Assembly: GCA_022565745.1 (NCBI GenBank)
Contig: JAIUMB010000030.1
Coordinates: 1 to 18,151, forward strand
Reading direction: 5' to 3'
DNA from: Cryomorphaceae bacterium
GTDB taxonomy: Bacteria; Bacteroidota; Bacteroidia; Flavobacteriales; Schleiferiaceae
Length of the DNA: 18,151 nucleotides
Shown here: piece after piece, positions 1-8,895 of the stretch
Layout: each line of letters begins with the position of its first letter
Numbering within the stretch: position 1 is the stretch's first letter
The notes under the pieces: generated by a model
Seen by the model: the letters and a program-made list of their open reading frames with translations, nothing else
What the model was told of the DNA's origin: nothing
Database searches by the model: none
Position numbers and translations under genes: made by a program

Positions 1-1742
1 GATGCGCCTTGTAATGTAACTGAGCCGGATGACGGATTTGGGTATAATGTAAGTCCACCCATTAATGCGCTATATTCGTCCTTAGTGTAAATTTTATTTG
101 ATTGACTGATGTAATGGTGTCGAGGATCGATTTCTATGCGGTCGATATCCCCCGTGTAATAAACTCGTTTGTTTTCTTTAGCTTGCTTAATGTCAATAAG
201 GAAATCTTGTGTGTTTCCGTTTTTATCAATGATATAGATGGGCAAGGGAAAGGTGAAAAGGCTTCCCGTTGTAGAGACTTGATGAAGTTCTATGCTCAGA
301 CTATCTTTATGCGTTTTTTCCCAGATTAAAGTAAAAGAGGGATGGCCTTCTCCATAGACCCACTGATCAAAGAAGAAGGATAAATTGCGGTTGGATTCGG
401 CTTCCATCACCGCGCGAAAATCTTCTGTTCTTGCAAATCCATGAGCATAAGTTTGCAGATAAGTGCACACGCCCTTTAAAAATGTGGACTCCCCAAGGAG
501 ATTGTTAAGAGAATAGATGATATAACCGGCCTTTTCGTATCTCAGTCGATAATCAAATAAGTCAAAAACATCAACGGTGTCTTTGGGAAGGGCAAATACC
601 GATCCGTCTGGTTTGGAAACAATTCGTGCTAAGGCGTTCTGTTTGTAACGTTGCCATTCTTCATCACTTTCAAAGTACTTATATCGCAAGCCGGTTAAGT
701 AAGTAGCAAAACCTTCGTTTAGCCATAGGTCTTGCCAGCTCCCACAGGTCACGTAGTTGCCAAACCACTGATGGGCCAGTTCATGGGCAATTAAGTCGGG
801 AACAAAACTACCCATTGAACTCATGGTTTGGTGTTCCATGCCTCCTCCGCGAGGGAAACGGGCATGGCCATATTTTTCTTGGTAAAAGGGATAGGTGCCA
901 AACAAACTATCGTATAACTGCATCAGCGGATTTGTGGCTTTTACTTCCTGACGATGTTGGATGCTGTCTTCAGGGTATATGTAGTGAACCAACGGCAGTA
1001 TATGTCCATTGGTCAATTGTACACTGTCGTTGATTGCTAAATAATCTGCCAGGGTAACAGAAATGAGATAGTTGGTAATGGGATAGCGGTGTTTCCACCG
1101 TTGCATTCGGCGATTGTTGGGTAGTGCAACATCCTCTACCTGTAATCCCGGTGCGGCACTTTGGAAAACATCGGGAATGTCGAGCACGATGTCTAGAGAA
1201 TCTACCTTGTCTTGTAAATCGGATTTGCCAGGCCACCATAGGGGACTATCGTAGGGCTGGGAGAGCGTCCATAGCACGGGCTTACCCCGATGATTCTCTC
1301 CGTTGAATCCGCCAAATCCACGACTTTGCGCAGGTATACCTTGCCATGCAATATATAAGGAGTCACTGCTGCCAGGGGATAAGGTATCTGGCCAGTCTAT
1401 GACGATGTCGTTTATGTACGGGGTCACGTTAAGCCGAAGTCCGTCAGACGCCCGCCAAGCAGAGTCAACTTGAAGGTTATTGTTTAAATCAAAGGCCAAC
1501 TGTTTGGTTTTGCGCCGCACATTAAAGCCAGTGAGAACATTCCCTTGTACGTATTGTACACCAGGTTCAAGCGTTAGTTCTAGTCGATGATAATGGATGT
1601 CAATGCGATTCTTAATGCCCTCGTACTGCCCAATTCGATTCAGTGCCGATTGTCCAAATCGCTTGGCTTCCACCTCAACCACTTCTTCCAGTTGTGCGTG
1701 GATGACAAACGGAAGAAGCAATGAGCAAAAAAACCAACGCAT
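1..1742 (-). CDS. Secreted M1 aminopeptidase with T9SS sorting domain, C-terminus cut by window edge
   Basis: Zinc aminopeptidase of family M1 (gluzincin) that should trim N-terminal residues from peptides outside the cell or on its surface. About 580 residues are visible. The ATG start at 1742 gives a signal peptide (MRWFFCSLLLPFVIHAQ) ending in a typical cleavage site. The zinc site HELAHQWFGN lies at residues 320-329 (H320, E321, H324), with the third ligand E343 in LWLNEGFAT and the transition-state tyrosine Y402 in RYEKAG. The exopeptidase motif is GGMEH (residues 300-304) rather than the classical GAMEN. Near the left edge YPNPSSGSVTL (about residue 563 on) opens a T9SS type A sorting domain, of which about 60 residues are missing. 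It follows the M36 gene by 11 bp, so the two are probably cotranscribed. Family assignment is firm; substrate is unknown. Confidence 0.95.
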   Translation of the reverse strand, partial: MRWFFCSLLLPFVIHAQLEEVVEVEAKRFGQSALNRIGQYEGIKNRIDIHYHRLELTLEPGVQYVQGNVLTGFNVRRKTKQLAFDLNNNLQVDSAWRASDGLRLNVTPYINDIVIDWPDTLSPGSSDSLYIAWQGIPAQSRGFGGFNGENHRGKPVLWTLSQPYDSPLWWPGKSDLQDKVDSLDIVLDIPDVFQSAAPGLQVEDVALPNNRRMQRWKHRYPITNYLISVTLADYLAINDSVQLTNGHILPLVHYIYPEDSIQHRQEVKATNPLMQLYDSLFGTYPFYQEKYGHARFPRGGGMEHQTMSSMGSFVPDLIAHELAHQWFGNYVTCGSWQDLWLNEGFATYLTGLRYKYFESDEEWQRYKQNALARIVSKPDGSVFALPKDTVDVFDLFDYRLRYEKAGYIIYSLNNLLGESTFLKGVCTYLQTYAHGFARTEDFRAVMEAESNRNLSFFFDQWVYGEGHPSFTLIWEKTHKDSLSIELHQVSTTGSLFTFPLPIYIIDKNGNTQDFLIDIKQAKENKRVYYTGDIDRIEIDPRHHYISQSNKIYTKDEYSALMGGLTLYPNPSSGSVTLQGA

Positions 1743-1753
1743 GGGCTAAGGCA

Positions 1754-4363
1754 TTATCGGATGACTATTTTTTCCTGTTGTGTTTTTCCGTTTTCTGCAC
1801 GGATGGTAAGGATGTACATGCCCGCAGGTAAATCGCGAAGGTCGAGGTCGGCACGTGAATTGGGAAGAACACGCTCTTCCCAATGCTTGACGACTCGTCC
1901 GTCTAAACCTGTGACATCTATTTGCATGTGACCTTCCCAAAGCGCAAAGTCGATATGCACAATACCATCGGTTGGATTGGGGTATGCTTTAGGGTATATG
2001 CCCTCTTCATCAAAGGTTCTCGTAGAAATAAATTCACAGAAGTCGGGCTCGTCAAACGCTTGTGTGCCATCTGCTCGACTGGCAGAAGAGCCTTGATCGG
2101 CAGAAAAGCCTAGGCCTCTTCGGGCAAATACTTCCCAAATCAAACACTGGTTGTCTCCGTTATAGCGAATAGAATCGGCCATGAGAATGGCGTCGCGACT
2201 GTCGACAAAACCAGGACTACATACCTGGTATTTTAAGCCGTCCATTACCAATTGCATGGCAATGTTGTTGCCCCCTGTGGGTTCGTACATATTGGGGTTG
2301 AATCCATACTCATCTACCAGCGCCCAGTACAAGTCCCAAATCATTGCCGCCCATACTGTACCAACACCATGAGGGATGCTTAGCGTACGGATGTTGTTAT
2401 AGGTAAGATTGTTTTGAGCAAATGACGTACTGTAAGGTTGTACCCGAATGCCTCTGCCCGTTGTCGATTGACCTATTAAGAATGTGCCAATACCACGGCG
2501 ATCTTCTGCTTGTTGATTTGCTTCGGTTAGGTACGCCAATCCAAAAAAGTCGCTCCACCCTTCACCGGCCTGCTCTTCGTTGCTCAAGCACCCAGATTGT
2601 GAAGCACCACCGGTTAGTCTGATGGATACCCCGTGGCCATATTCGTGTAATACCACGCCATTATCAAGTGAACTGTCAAAAAACAAGGAGCCAATGGTGT
2701 CGCTGATTTCACCGTGCACGCTGTCGTTGACAAAGGCTTGGCGAATAAAGTTGCCTGTAGCTTGGGAAATCATGACCACGGGAATATGGATTGGCCCGGG
2801 GGGGGTGCCGGCCATTGCAAATGGGGCGCCTGGTACATTATTGGCAATTATTACCCCGATTGCGCCTGCGTTTTGAGCACTATACGCTTTTTCTCCAAAC
2901 GTACATCCTCCACGGTCAATGAAAACAATTTTGCCGCTTAAGTCTTGACTTGTTTGCACACAACCTCTGGTGGGATTAGACGAGCTGTCGTTCATCAGCA
3001 CAATTTCTCCAATGGCCAAGCTGTCGGCAGCATCTGGAGCAAAGACAGCATTGACCGCAGTATAACCCCCTGCTAGGCTGGCAGGGAAATGGACGGTCAA
3101 TAGTTCCGTATTACTGAACTGTGTCCAAGGATACATTTGCATACGTCCGCTAAAGCCATCGGGAGGTGTTAGAAAATTGGCGTTATTGGTTCCGCCGCCA
3201 TCCATGGCTTCGGCAATGACATTGTCGTTTTGCTGCCCACCTCGGCCAAAGTTTCTAAACTGAAAATTACCAGCGTCTTCTGTAAATCCAACGTGATAGA
3301 AAAGATCATGGGCCTTGTTATTGGCATAAAACAACTGGGTAATATTGATATCTTGGTTGGGGACAATACTTAAATTGGGGTTGAAGGGATGAATGAAAGA
3401 TAAATTCACGCCGCCATCAGGTGAGTATCCGGGTGAGTTGTTGGCATTCATGTCTTCATAAGCATACACGTTGTTACCACGGGTAATGGTAAACATAGCG
3501 GGATTGGTTACATTAAAGGAGTGCCATCCTGCTGGAGAGGCCAAAGAATCCCAAGGTTCTATGGCCATGGATTGTCCGCCATGTGATGGCGATTCAACGG
3601 GAAACCTAAAGACAAAATAACCCGAGCTGTCGGCAGCAGTACTATCTGTTTCCGTTTGATAACCGTTGTTTTCTGTATCGGGAAGCAAGTGTTGCCAATT
3701 GTAATGGGGTTCATCTCCATCGTGATGATGGGTACAGGTTACCGTCCAGTTATTTCTCTCCAGCTCGCGCAAATCTTTATCGCACAAGCGTATTTGCCAC
3801 CAGTCTGCCGTGGATGTTGGGGGCAAACTCACATTCCAAGCGCTTTCTAAGCGTCCGTTGTCTGTCTTTACGAAGACGGGATATATTTCAACCGGGAAAT
3901 CGATGTTAAATGCTCCGGTCATGCGCAATTCTACGGTATCGCCTCGGTACTCGACATTTTCGATGCGCATGCTGTGCTCACCCCATGACACGATCTCTTC
4001 GGCGGCGTTTAGTACACTCGAATAGCTTTTTGTAAAACCGCGATTCCCGGGCATTTCTGAGAGCCCACTAGCAAAGGCATCGGTGCGGTAACGCAAAGAA
4101 CCATTGCCGTCAAAAACGGTGGTTGCAATGGCATTATATATGGGTTTGTTTTGAAAAAATTGTTGCCAATAGGCATAAAAAATGGGATCTCGGTGGTCCT
4201 TATGTGCCGATAAAAGCCGAACATCGTCCCAATCTTGTTTTTCATTGTCCGACAATTTTTTTTGTATCTCTGACGTCATTTGTCCTTCCGACGGTAACTC
4301 CACGGTTTGTGCATTTAAAAACGCTATGGATGTTACACACACAAAAAATAAAAAGTGCTTCAT
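1754..4363 (-). CDS. Secreted M36 (fungalysin) metalloprotease with PA domain and T9SS sorting domain
   Basis: Extracellular zinc endopeptidase of family M36. I chose the ATG at 4363 (869 aa), which opens directly on a signal peptide (MKHFLFFVCVTSIAFLNAQ); an in-frame TTG four codons upstream is unlikely. Order of parts: propeptide-like region with a PepSY/FTP-type stretch (about 130-210), an asparagine-rich peptidase N-lobe, a PA domain inserted at about 425-550 (GKIVFIDRGGCTFGEKA, then AGAIGVIIANN), and the catalytic HEYGHG at 573-578 (H573, E574, H577) with the third zinc ligand E601 in GEGWSDF. The last ~80 residues (AYPNPTDG, LDGRVV, LPAGMYILTI, EKIVIR) are a T9SS type A sorting domain. 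It is the first gene of a likely two-gene unit with the downstream M1 peptidase; both seem built for export across the outer membrane. Confidence 0.96.
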   Translation of the reverse strand: MKHFLFFVCVTSIAFLNAQTVELPSEGQMTSEIQKKLSDNEKQDWDDVRLLSAHKDHRDPIFYAYWQQFFQNKPIYNAIATTVFDGNGSLRYRTDAFASGLSEMPGNRGFTKSYSSVLNAAEEIVSWGEHSMRIENVEYRGDTVELRMTGAFNIDFPVEIYPVFVKTDNGRLESAWNVSLPPTSTADWWQIRLCDKDLRELERNNWTVTCTHHHDGDEPHYNWQHLLPDTENNGYQTETDSTAADSSGYFVFRFPVESPSHGGQSMAIEPWDSLASPAGWHSFNVTNPAMFTITRGNNVYAYEDMNANNSPGYSPDGGVNLSFIHPFNPNLSIVPNQDINITQLFYANNKAHDLFYHVGFTEDAGNFQFRNFGRGGQQNDNVIAEAMDGGGTNNANFLTPPDGFSGRMQMYPWTQFSNTELLTVHFPASLAGGYTAVNAVFAPDAADSLAIGEIVLMNDSSSNPTRGCVQTSQDLSGKIVFIDRGGCTFGEKAYSAQNAGAIGVIIANNVPGAPFAMAGTPPGPIHIPVVMISQATGNFIRQAFVNDSVHGEISDTIGSLFFDSSLDNGVVLHEYGHGVSIRLTGGASQSGCLSNEEQAGEGWSDFFGLAYLTEANQQAEDRRGIGTFLIGQSTTGRGIRVQPYSTSFAQNNLTYNNIRTLSIPHGVGTVWAAMIWDLYWALVDEYGFNPNMYEPTGGNNIAMQLVMDGLKYQVCSPGFVDSRDAILMADSIRYNGDNQCLIWEVFARRGLGFSADQGSSASRADGTQAFDEPDFCEFISTRTFDEEGIYPKAYPNPTDGIVHIDFALWEGHMQIDVTGLDGRVVKHWEERVLPNSRADLDLRDLPAGMYILTIRAENGKTQQEKIVIR

Positions 4364-4505
4364 TTTAACCTGCAATTAATTTTTAAAGAACGGAGATAGG
4401 CAATATTTGTTTTAATCCTATTCGTCTATCGTTCGTTTGTCATTCTGTATGTATTTTTACCTCCTTAAAGAAAAATAAAAAACATTCTCCAAAAATACAA
4501 CAGAA
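4364..4505. promoter_or_regulatory. Divergent intergenic region (M36 gene and deoxynucleoside kinase)
   Basis: These 142 bp must hold the starts of both divergent units. On the minus strand there is one exact -7 type match, TATTTTTG (4490-4497), but I see no TTTG or TTG at the expected distance upstream, and it would give a leader of about 120 nt for the M36 gene. On the plus strand only imperfect matches occur (AATATTTG at 4402-4409, TTCGTTTG at 4432-4439). Exact start sites cannot be assigned. Confidence 0.35.
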
Positions 4506-5120
4506 ATGCATATTGCAGTTGCAGGTAACATTGGCTCAGGAAAAACCACACTCACACAAATGTTGTCTAAGCATTACAAATGGAAGGCACAGTACGAGTC
4601 CGTTGACGACAATCCCTATCTTGACGACTTTTACAACGAGATGCAGCGTTGGTCGTTTAATTTACAGGTTTACTTCCTCAATAGTCGTTTTCGTCAAATC
4701 ATTGACATTAGAAATGGTAAAGACGACGTCATTCAAGACCGCACGATTTATGAAGATGCCTATATTTTCGCCCCAAACCTTCACGCCATGGGGCTTATGC
4801 CAAGTCGGGATTATGAAAATTACATGTCTCTTTTTCAATTGATGGAGGAGTTTTTGCAACCACCTGATTTGTTGATTTATCTTCGTGCATCAATACCCAC
4901 TTTGGTCAACCAAATACAAAAACGCGGAAGGGAATACGAAACCAATATTCGCATCGATTATCTCAACAGGCTAAATGAGCGTTATGAGGCATGGATAGGT
5001 AATTACGATAAAGGCAATTTACTTATCATTGATGTTGACAGCAATCAATTTCCAGAAAATCCTGAGCACTTAGGCGAAATTATCAATAAAATTGATGCAA
5101 AAATTCACGGATTGTTTTAA
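4506..5120 (+). CDS. Deoxynucleoside kinase (dNK family, deoxyadenosine/deoxyguanosine kinase type)
   Basis: Cytosolic kinase that phosphorylates deoxynucleosides (dA/dG or dC) to dNMPs in nucleotide salvage. The 204-aa length is normal for the bacterial family. The P-loop GNIGSGKT is at residues 7-14. The catalytic acid is probably E31 in QYESVDDNPYL, the DR(S/T) motif is D78-R79-T80 in QDRTIYED, and the arginine-rich LID is KRGREYE (139-145). The start follows an AT-rich leader with no Shine-Dalgarno site, as is usual in this phylum. It is the first gene of a plus-strand unit; the next start lies 16 bp downstream of its stop. The choice of base (dA, dG or dC) cannot be read from the sequence with confidence. 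Confidence 0.93.
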   Translation: MHIAVAGNIGSGKTTLTQMLSKHYKWKAQYESVDDNPYLDDFYNEMQRWSFNLQVYFLNSRFRQIIDIRNGKDDVIQDRTIYEDAYIFAPNLHAMGLMPSRDYENYMSLFQLMEEFLQPPDLLIYLRASIPTLVNQIQKRGREYETNIRIDYLNRLNERYEAWIGNYDKGNLLIIDVDSNQFPENPEHLGEIINKIDAKIHGLF

Positions 5121-5136
5121 ACACAAACAGATCACC

Positions 5137-7524
5137 ATGCGAATTACCCGAATTTTATTATTGCTCATTTTTTTGGTGCTGTTTGCCGACGTGTTTGCAC
5201 AGGATTTGATTTGCTACCCAGAAGATAAAAGAGGTCCCGCAAGAGATCATCAAGTCAATTTTCTGCACCTGCGTGCCGATTTAGATATTTATCCGTTTGA
5301 GCATAAAGTAAGTGGCACAGTAGATTTGACGTTTTCACCTCTGCGCAAATCGGTTGATAGTTTGTGGTTAGATGCGCCAAATATCGATATTAAGGAGGTG
5401 CGTGTGCGCGGAAAAAAAGTGGCTTTTGTTAAAGAAGATAATGGGATACACGTTATTGCTCGCAGCCCTTGGCTAAGAGGAAACATAGAGCATATGCGGA
5501 TCACTTACGTCGCATACCCGCGCAAGGGGCTTTACTTTTCTGGTTGGAATGATGATCCAAAACACGGACAGGTTTGGAGTCAAGGTCAAGGCATAGATAA
5601 TCGCCACTGGCTGCCTCACTTTGATGCGCTCAACAATAAACTCACTTCGGAGATAATTGTGCGCTTTGATTCCGCCTATCAAGTGGTTTCCAATGGTAAA
5701 TTAATCGCTGAGCGCCCATTAAAAGACGGTCGAAAAGAATGGCACTGGCAGCAAACCAGTCCACATTCATCATACTTGATTATGCTGGGCATCGGCAATT
5801 TTAAATTCAAAGATTCACAGTCAGGCAGTGGTGTTCCCATGCGACATTATTACTATCCTGAGTGGGAGAAAAATGCCTCGTGGGTGTATAAGTATACAGA
5901 GGAAATCATGGATTGGCTGGAAGAAGAAACTGGGGTCAATTACCCTTGGGTTAATTATAAGCAGGTGCCTATTCGCGATTTTATCTACGGTGCCATGGAA
6001 AATACCACGGCCACCATTTTTAAAGACGTGTTTTACACCGATTCCGCCCATTTTGATGCCATGAACTACGTATTCATCAATGCCCATGAAATGGCACACC
6101 AGTGGTTTGGTAATTTGGTAACCGCTTGGAGCGCACAACACCACTGGCTGCAAGAGTCCTTCGCCACATATTATCACTTCAAAGTACAAGAGGCGTTTAT
6201 GTCGCCCGACAAGTACGATTTTCAAAGACATTCGGCTTCCCGTGCAGTTAAGTACGCTTCTCTGATGAGTAATTTGCCAGTGGCTCACTCCAATGCCGGT
6301 TCGGCCAGGCATTATTTTAAAGGAGCGCTGGTGTTGGCCATGCTTGAAGATAAGGTGGGAACGGAAAACTTTCGCGATGCCCTTACGCTGTATCTCCGCC
6401 GTTATGCCTACGACAATGCCCGCTCCGATAATCTCAAAGATGCCATGCACCGCATCAGCGGGGTGAGTTTGGATACGTTTTTTGATCAATGGATATACCG
6501 CGACGGGGAACCACACCTTGAATTAAAAGTTAATGAAGGTAAGAATGGACATTGGTTGGTGTTTTCTCAAGACAGCAGCAAGCTCAACAATCCACGTATG
6601 TTTCAGATAGACATACCTTACGAGGTTTTCCAGCGTAGAAATAAGTCGGAGCGGCGTGTATTTACTTTAAAATCAGAAGTGGATTCGGTATTTGTACCCG
6701 GTAAACCGCGATTTGTGATTGTCGATCCCAGAAAACGTTTATTGGTTCACTGGAAAATGGATATGCCGCAATCTTGGTGGATGCAGCAGTGGTATGAAGC
6801 GCCTTATGCCATTGATAGGCGCTGGGGGTATCAACAATACAAGGAGGCAAAGATGACATTTGAACTCGCAGGCGCCGAACCTTTTGAAGAATTAAGGGCC
6901 TACTATTTCAGTGAAGTGCTTAGCGATACCGTGCCTGAGCACGAACTCTTTCAGTGGGTCAATGACCCGTATTACAATGTGCGATTGATTGCCTACCAGG
7001 CGGTGGCTAAATTGCCAGAACAAAACCGTATCCCTTGGTACGAGCGCGGTCTGAATGATGTCAACGAATCGATTCGTGCCTATTGCTTGGAAAAGGTATT
7101 GCCTTATTGGACACCGGAACAAGCCATGCCTAAATTGATGGCCATTCGCCCTAATAAGGATTTTGATATGGGACAATTTCGTTGGACTTGGTACAAAGCA
7201 ATGCTTCAACAATATGATCCGGGCGACGAAGGCCAATACCGCAAAGAAGTTGAATATTACTTCGAAGACCGCCACATGAGTGATTGGCGTATGGAAGCGC
7301 TTAACATTATTGCCGAGTACGAATGGTGGAGTGACGACAACATTCGCCGTCTTTACACTGCTTTTGCGCATTACGATCGTGGATTGCGCAAGGAAAGTCA
7401 AAAGCACATTGATAAACTGCGCAAGTTGGACGCCTCTCGCATGGACAAAATTCTCGATGAATTGTACAAAAAAGGTACGCCACAGCAACGTGAGCGTTGG
7501 GACAAACTAAAAAACAATGAATGA
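5137..7524 (+). CDS. M1 family aminopeptidase without sorting domain
   Basis: Zinc aminopeptidase of family M1, 795 aa from the ATG at 5137, which opens on a signal peptide (MRITRILLLLIFLVLFADVFAQ). The same frame extends 15 codons upstream into the kinase gene, but that would bury the signal peptide, so I reject it. All catalytic elements are present: GAMEN at 285-289, HEMAHQWFGN at 317-326 (H317, E318, H321), E340 in WLQESFATY, and Y393 in HYFKGALVL. After the catalytic domain comes an Ig-like segment and an alpha-helical C-terminal region that looks like HEAT-type repeats (about 600-790). Unlike the M1 enzyme at the left edge it has no T9SS sorting domain, so it should stay in the periplasm or be attached otherwise. 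Its last codons overlap the next gene by 8 bp (ATGAATGA). Confidence 0.95.
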   Translation: MRITRILLLLIFLVLFADVFAQDLICYPEDKRGPARDHQVNFLHLRADLDIYPFEHKVSGTVDLTFSPLRKSVDSLWLDAPNIDIKEVRVRGKKVAFVKEDNGIHVIARSPWLRGNIEHMRITYVAYPRKGLYFSGWNDDPKHGQVWSQGQGIDNRHWLPHFDALNNKLTSEIIVRFDSAYQVVSNGKLIAERPLKDGRKEWHWQQTSPHSSYLIMLGIGNFKFKDSQSGSGVPMRHYYYPEWEKNASWVYKYTEEIMDWLEEETGVNYPWVNYKQVPIRDFIYGAMENTTATIFKDVFYTDSAHFDAMNYVFINAHEMAHQWFGNLVTAWSAQHHWLQESFATYYHFKVQEAFMSPDKYDFQRHSASRAVKYASLMSNLPVAHSNAGSARHYFKGALVLAMLEDKVGTENFRDALTLYLRRYAYDNARSDNLKDAMHRISGVSLDTFFDQWIYRDGEPHLELKVNEGKNGHWLVFSQDSSKLNNPRMFQIDIPYEVFQRRNKSERRVFTLKSEVDSVFVPGKPRFVIVDPRKRLLVHWKMDMPQSWWMQQWYEAPYAIDRRWGYQQYKEAKMTFELAGAEPFEELRAYYFSEVLSDTVPEHELFQWVNDPYYNVRLIAYQAVAKLPEQNRIPWYERGLNDVNESIRAYCLEKVLPYWTPEQAMPKLMAIRPNKDFDMGQFRWTWYKAMLQQYDPGDEGQYRKEVEYYFEDRHMSDWRMEALNIIAEYEWWSDDNIRRLYTAFAHYDRGLRKESQKHIDKLRKLDASRMDKILDELYKKGTPQQRERWDKLKNNE

Positions 7525-8863
7525 TCGGAGAACTGGATTGGCGTTTGCGCTACGGCTGACTTTAGAATTGCTGGCCGTTGGACTGGCATTTTGGGTTGCG
7601 CTTTATCTCAGATACCCCGAACTTCAGGAAGAAAATCCCCAGTATTACGATTATTACTTGCAACTGGCCATTTTCTTGCATTTGGTCTGGCTTGTATTGG
7701 CATTGCTCAGCAGGAAATTTTGGTCGAGCGACTTTAAACGACCATCCGAACAAATCTACAACATCTCCAAGCGCTGGTTGATTCACCTCTTGCTATTGGC
7801 CTTGTTTATCGTCAGCTTACAAGGCTATTATTTCTCGCGCTTGTTTCTCATTTACTTTTACGTGGGAATGCTGCTTTCACAGTGGCTGATGTTTGCCATT
7901 TATCTGCGTTTACTTCGTCATCAGTGGATGCCCAAGACCAAAGTATTACTTGTAGGCAGTGGAGACCGAATCATACAAGCCTATCACGCAATCAGCAAGA
8001 GCAACAGCGGCTATGATTTTTTGGGGTATTACACCGATGACGCCAATCCGCCTATACAGCCCAATGGTGGCGTAGATGATATTGACATTGCGTATGCGGA
8101 CGAGTTGATGTTGGCCACAGAACGCCCTGAGGAGGTGTTGTATTGGTTTGAAAAAGCCGAGCAAAGCACCACTACGTTTACTCTGTTGCCCGACGTTAGA
8201 CCACATACCGAGCGTGAATTGCAATTGCGGTTTTCCAATGGTTTATTGCTTGGGCGCTTTCGCAATGAGCCCTTGCAGTTGTGGCACAATCGATTGATTA
8301 AGCGGGTTTTTGATGTCGTAGTAAGTGTGTTAATACTATTGCTGTCCTTTTGGTGGGTCATTCCCATTGTGTGGATAGGCAATTTAATGAGTAACCGAGG
8401 ACCATTGATTTTTGCGCAGTCTCGACCGGGAAAAGGCGAAAAGCCATTTACGATTTATAAGTTTCGCAGCATGCGCATCAACAAGGAAGCTGAAAGTAAA
8501 GAAGCGGTTGCCAACGACGAGCGGATTACGGCTTTTGGTCGCTGGTTGCGCGCTTACCACATCGACGAGTGGCCACAGTTGTGGAACGTGCTTCGCGGAG
8601 ACATGTCGCTGGTTGGGCCACGCCCACACCTGTGGATGCAAAACGATAAATACCGCGATGTGATTAAGCACTTTATGTTCCGTCAAACCCTTCGTCCGGG
8701 CATAACCGGTTTGGCCCAGGTAAGTGGCTTACACGGCGATGTAGCCTCAGACGACACCATCCATGATCGGGTAAGACAAGACATTCGCTATGTGGAGGAA
8801 TGGTCGTTGGCGTTGGATGTGTCAATATTGATTCGGACGTTGTTTTTGCCTCGAAATTTATAG
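7517..8863 (+). CDS. Undecaprenyl-phosphate sugar phosphotransferase (WcaJ/PglC-type initiating transferase)
   Basis: Membrane enzyme that starts a polysaccharide or O-antigen repeat by moving a sugar-1-phosphate from a nucleotide sugar to undecaprenyl phosphate. The 448-aa protein has four predicted N-terminal membrane segments (about 10-31, 46-64, 86-104, 107-130), a nucleotide-binding-like domain starting at VLLVGSGDR (143-151), a further membrane segment (about 268-290), and the C-terminal bacterial sugar transferase domain. In that domain I see KFRSM (315-319), the catalytic-type pair D350-E351 in HIDEWPQLWNVLRGDMSLVG, GPRP, and RPGITGLAQVSG. The start overlaps the preceding M1 stop by 8 bp, which suggests translational coupling. 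No other glycan genes are in the window, so sugar and product are unknown. Confidence 0.93.
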   Translation: MNDRRTGLAFALRLTLELLAVGLAFWVALYLRYPELQEENPQYYDYYLQLAIFLHLVWLVLALLSRKFWSSDFKRPSEQIYNISKRWLIHLLLLALFIVSLQGYYFSRLFLIYFYVGMLLSQWLMFAIYLRLLRHQWMPKTKVLLVGSGDRIIQAYHAISKSNSGYDFLGYYTDDANPPIQPNGGVDDIDIAYADELMLATERPEEVLYWFEKAEQSTTTFTLLPDVRPHTERELQLRFSNGLLLGRFRNEPLQLWHNRLIKRVFDVVVSVLILLLSFWWVIPIVWIGNLMSNRGPLIFAQSRPGKGEKPFTIYKFRSMRINKEAESKEAVANDERITAFGRWLRAYHIDEWPQLWNVLRGDMSLVGPRPHLWMQNDKYRDVIKHFMFRQTLRPGITGLAQVSGLHGDVASDDTIHDRVRQDIRYVEEWSLALDVSILIRTLFLPRNL

Positions 8864-8895
8864 TCTAGCCACAACTTTCAAAGTCACTGGACAAT

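Noticed and set aside
4426..4466. Minus-strand AAGGAGGT (4459-4466) followed by a five-codon frame MTNER, like a leader peptide
   Set aside because: The gap from the motif to the ATG is about 15 nt, too long for initiation, and Bacteroidota rarely use Shine-Dalgarno sites; probably chance in an AT-rich leader.
5821..6516. 231-residue minus-strand frame inside the second M1 peptidase gene
   Set aside because: Antisense shadow of an M1 gene with all catalytic motifs; its own translation shows no recognisable domain.
8864..8895. Possible bidirectional terminator between the convergent sugar transferase and paaY genes
   Set aside because: Only a 5-bp palindrome ACTTT-C-AAAGT is present, without a T run; too weak to call.
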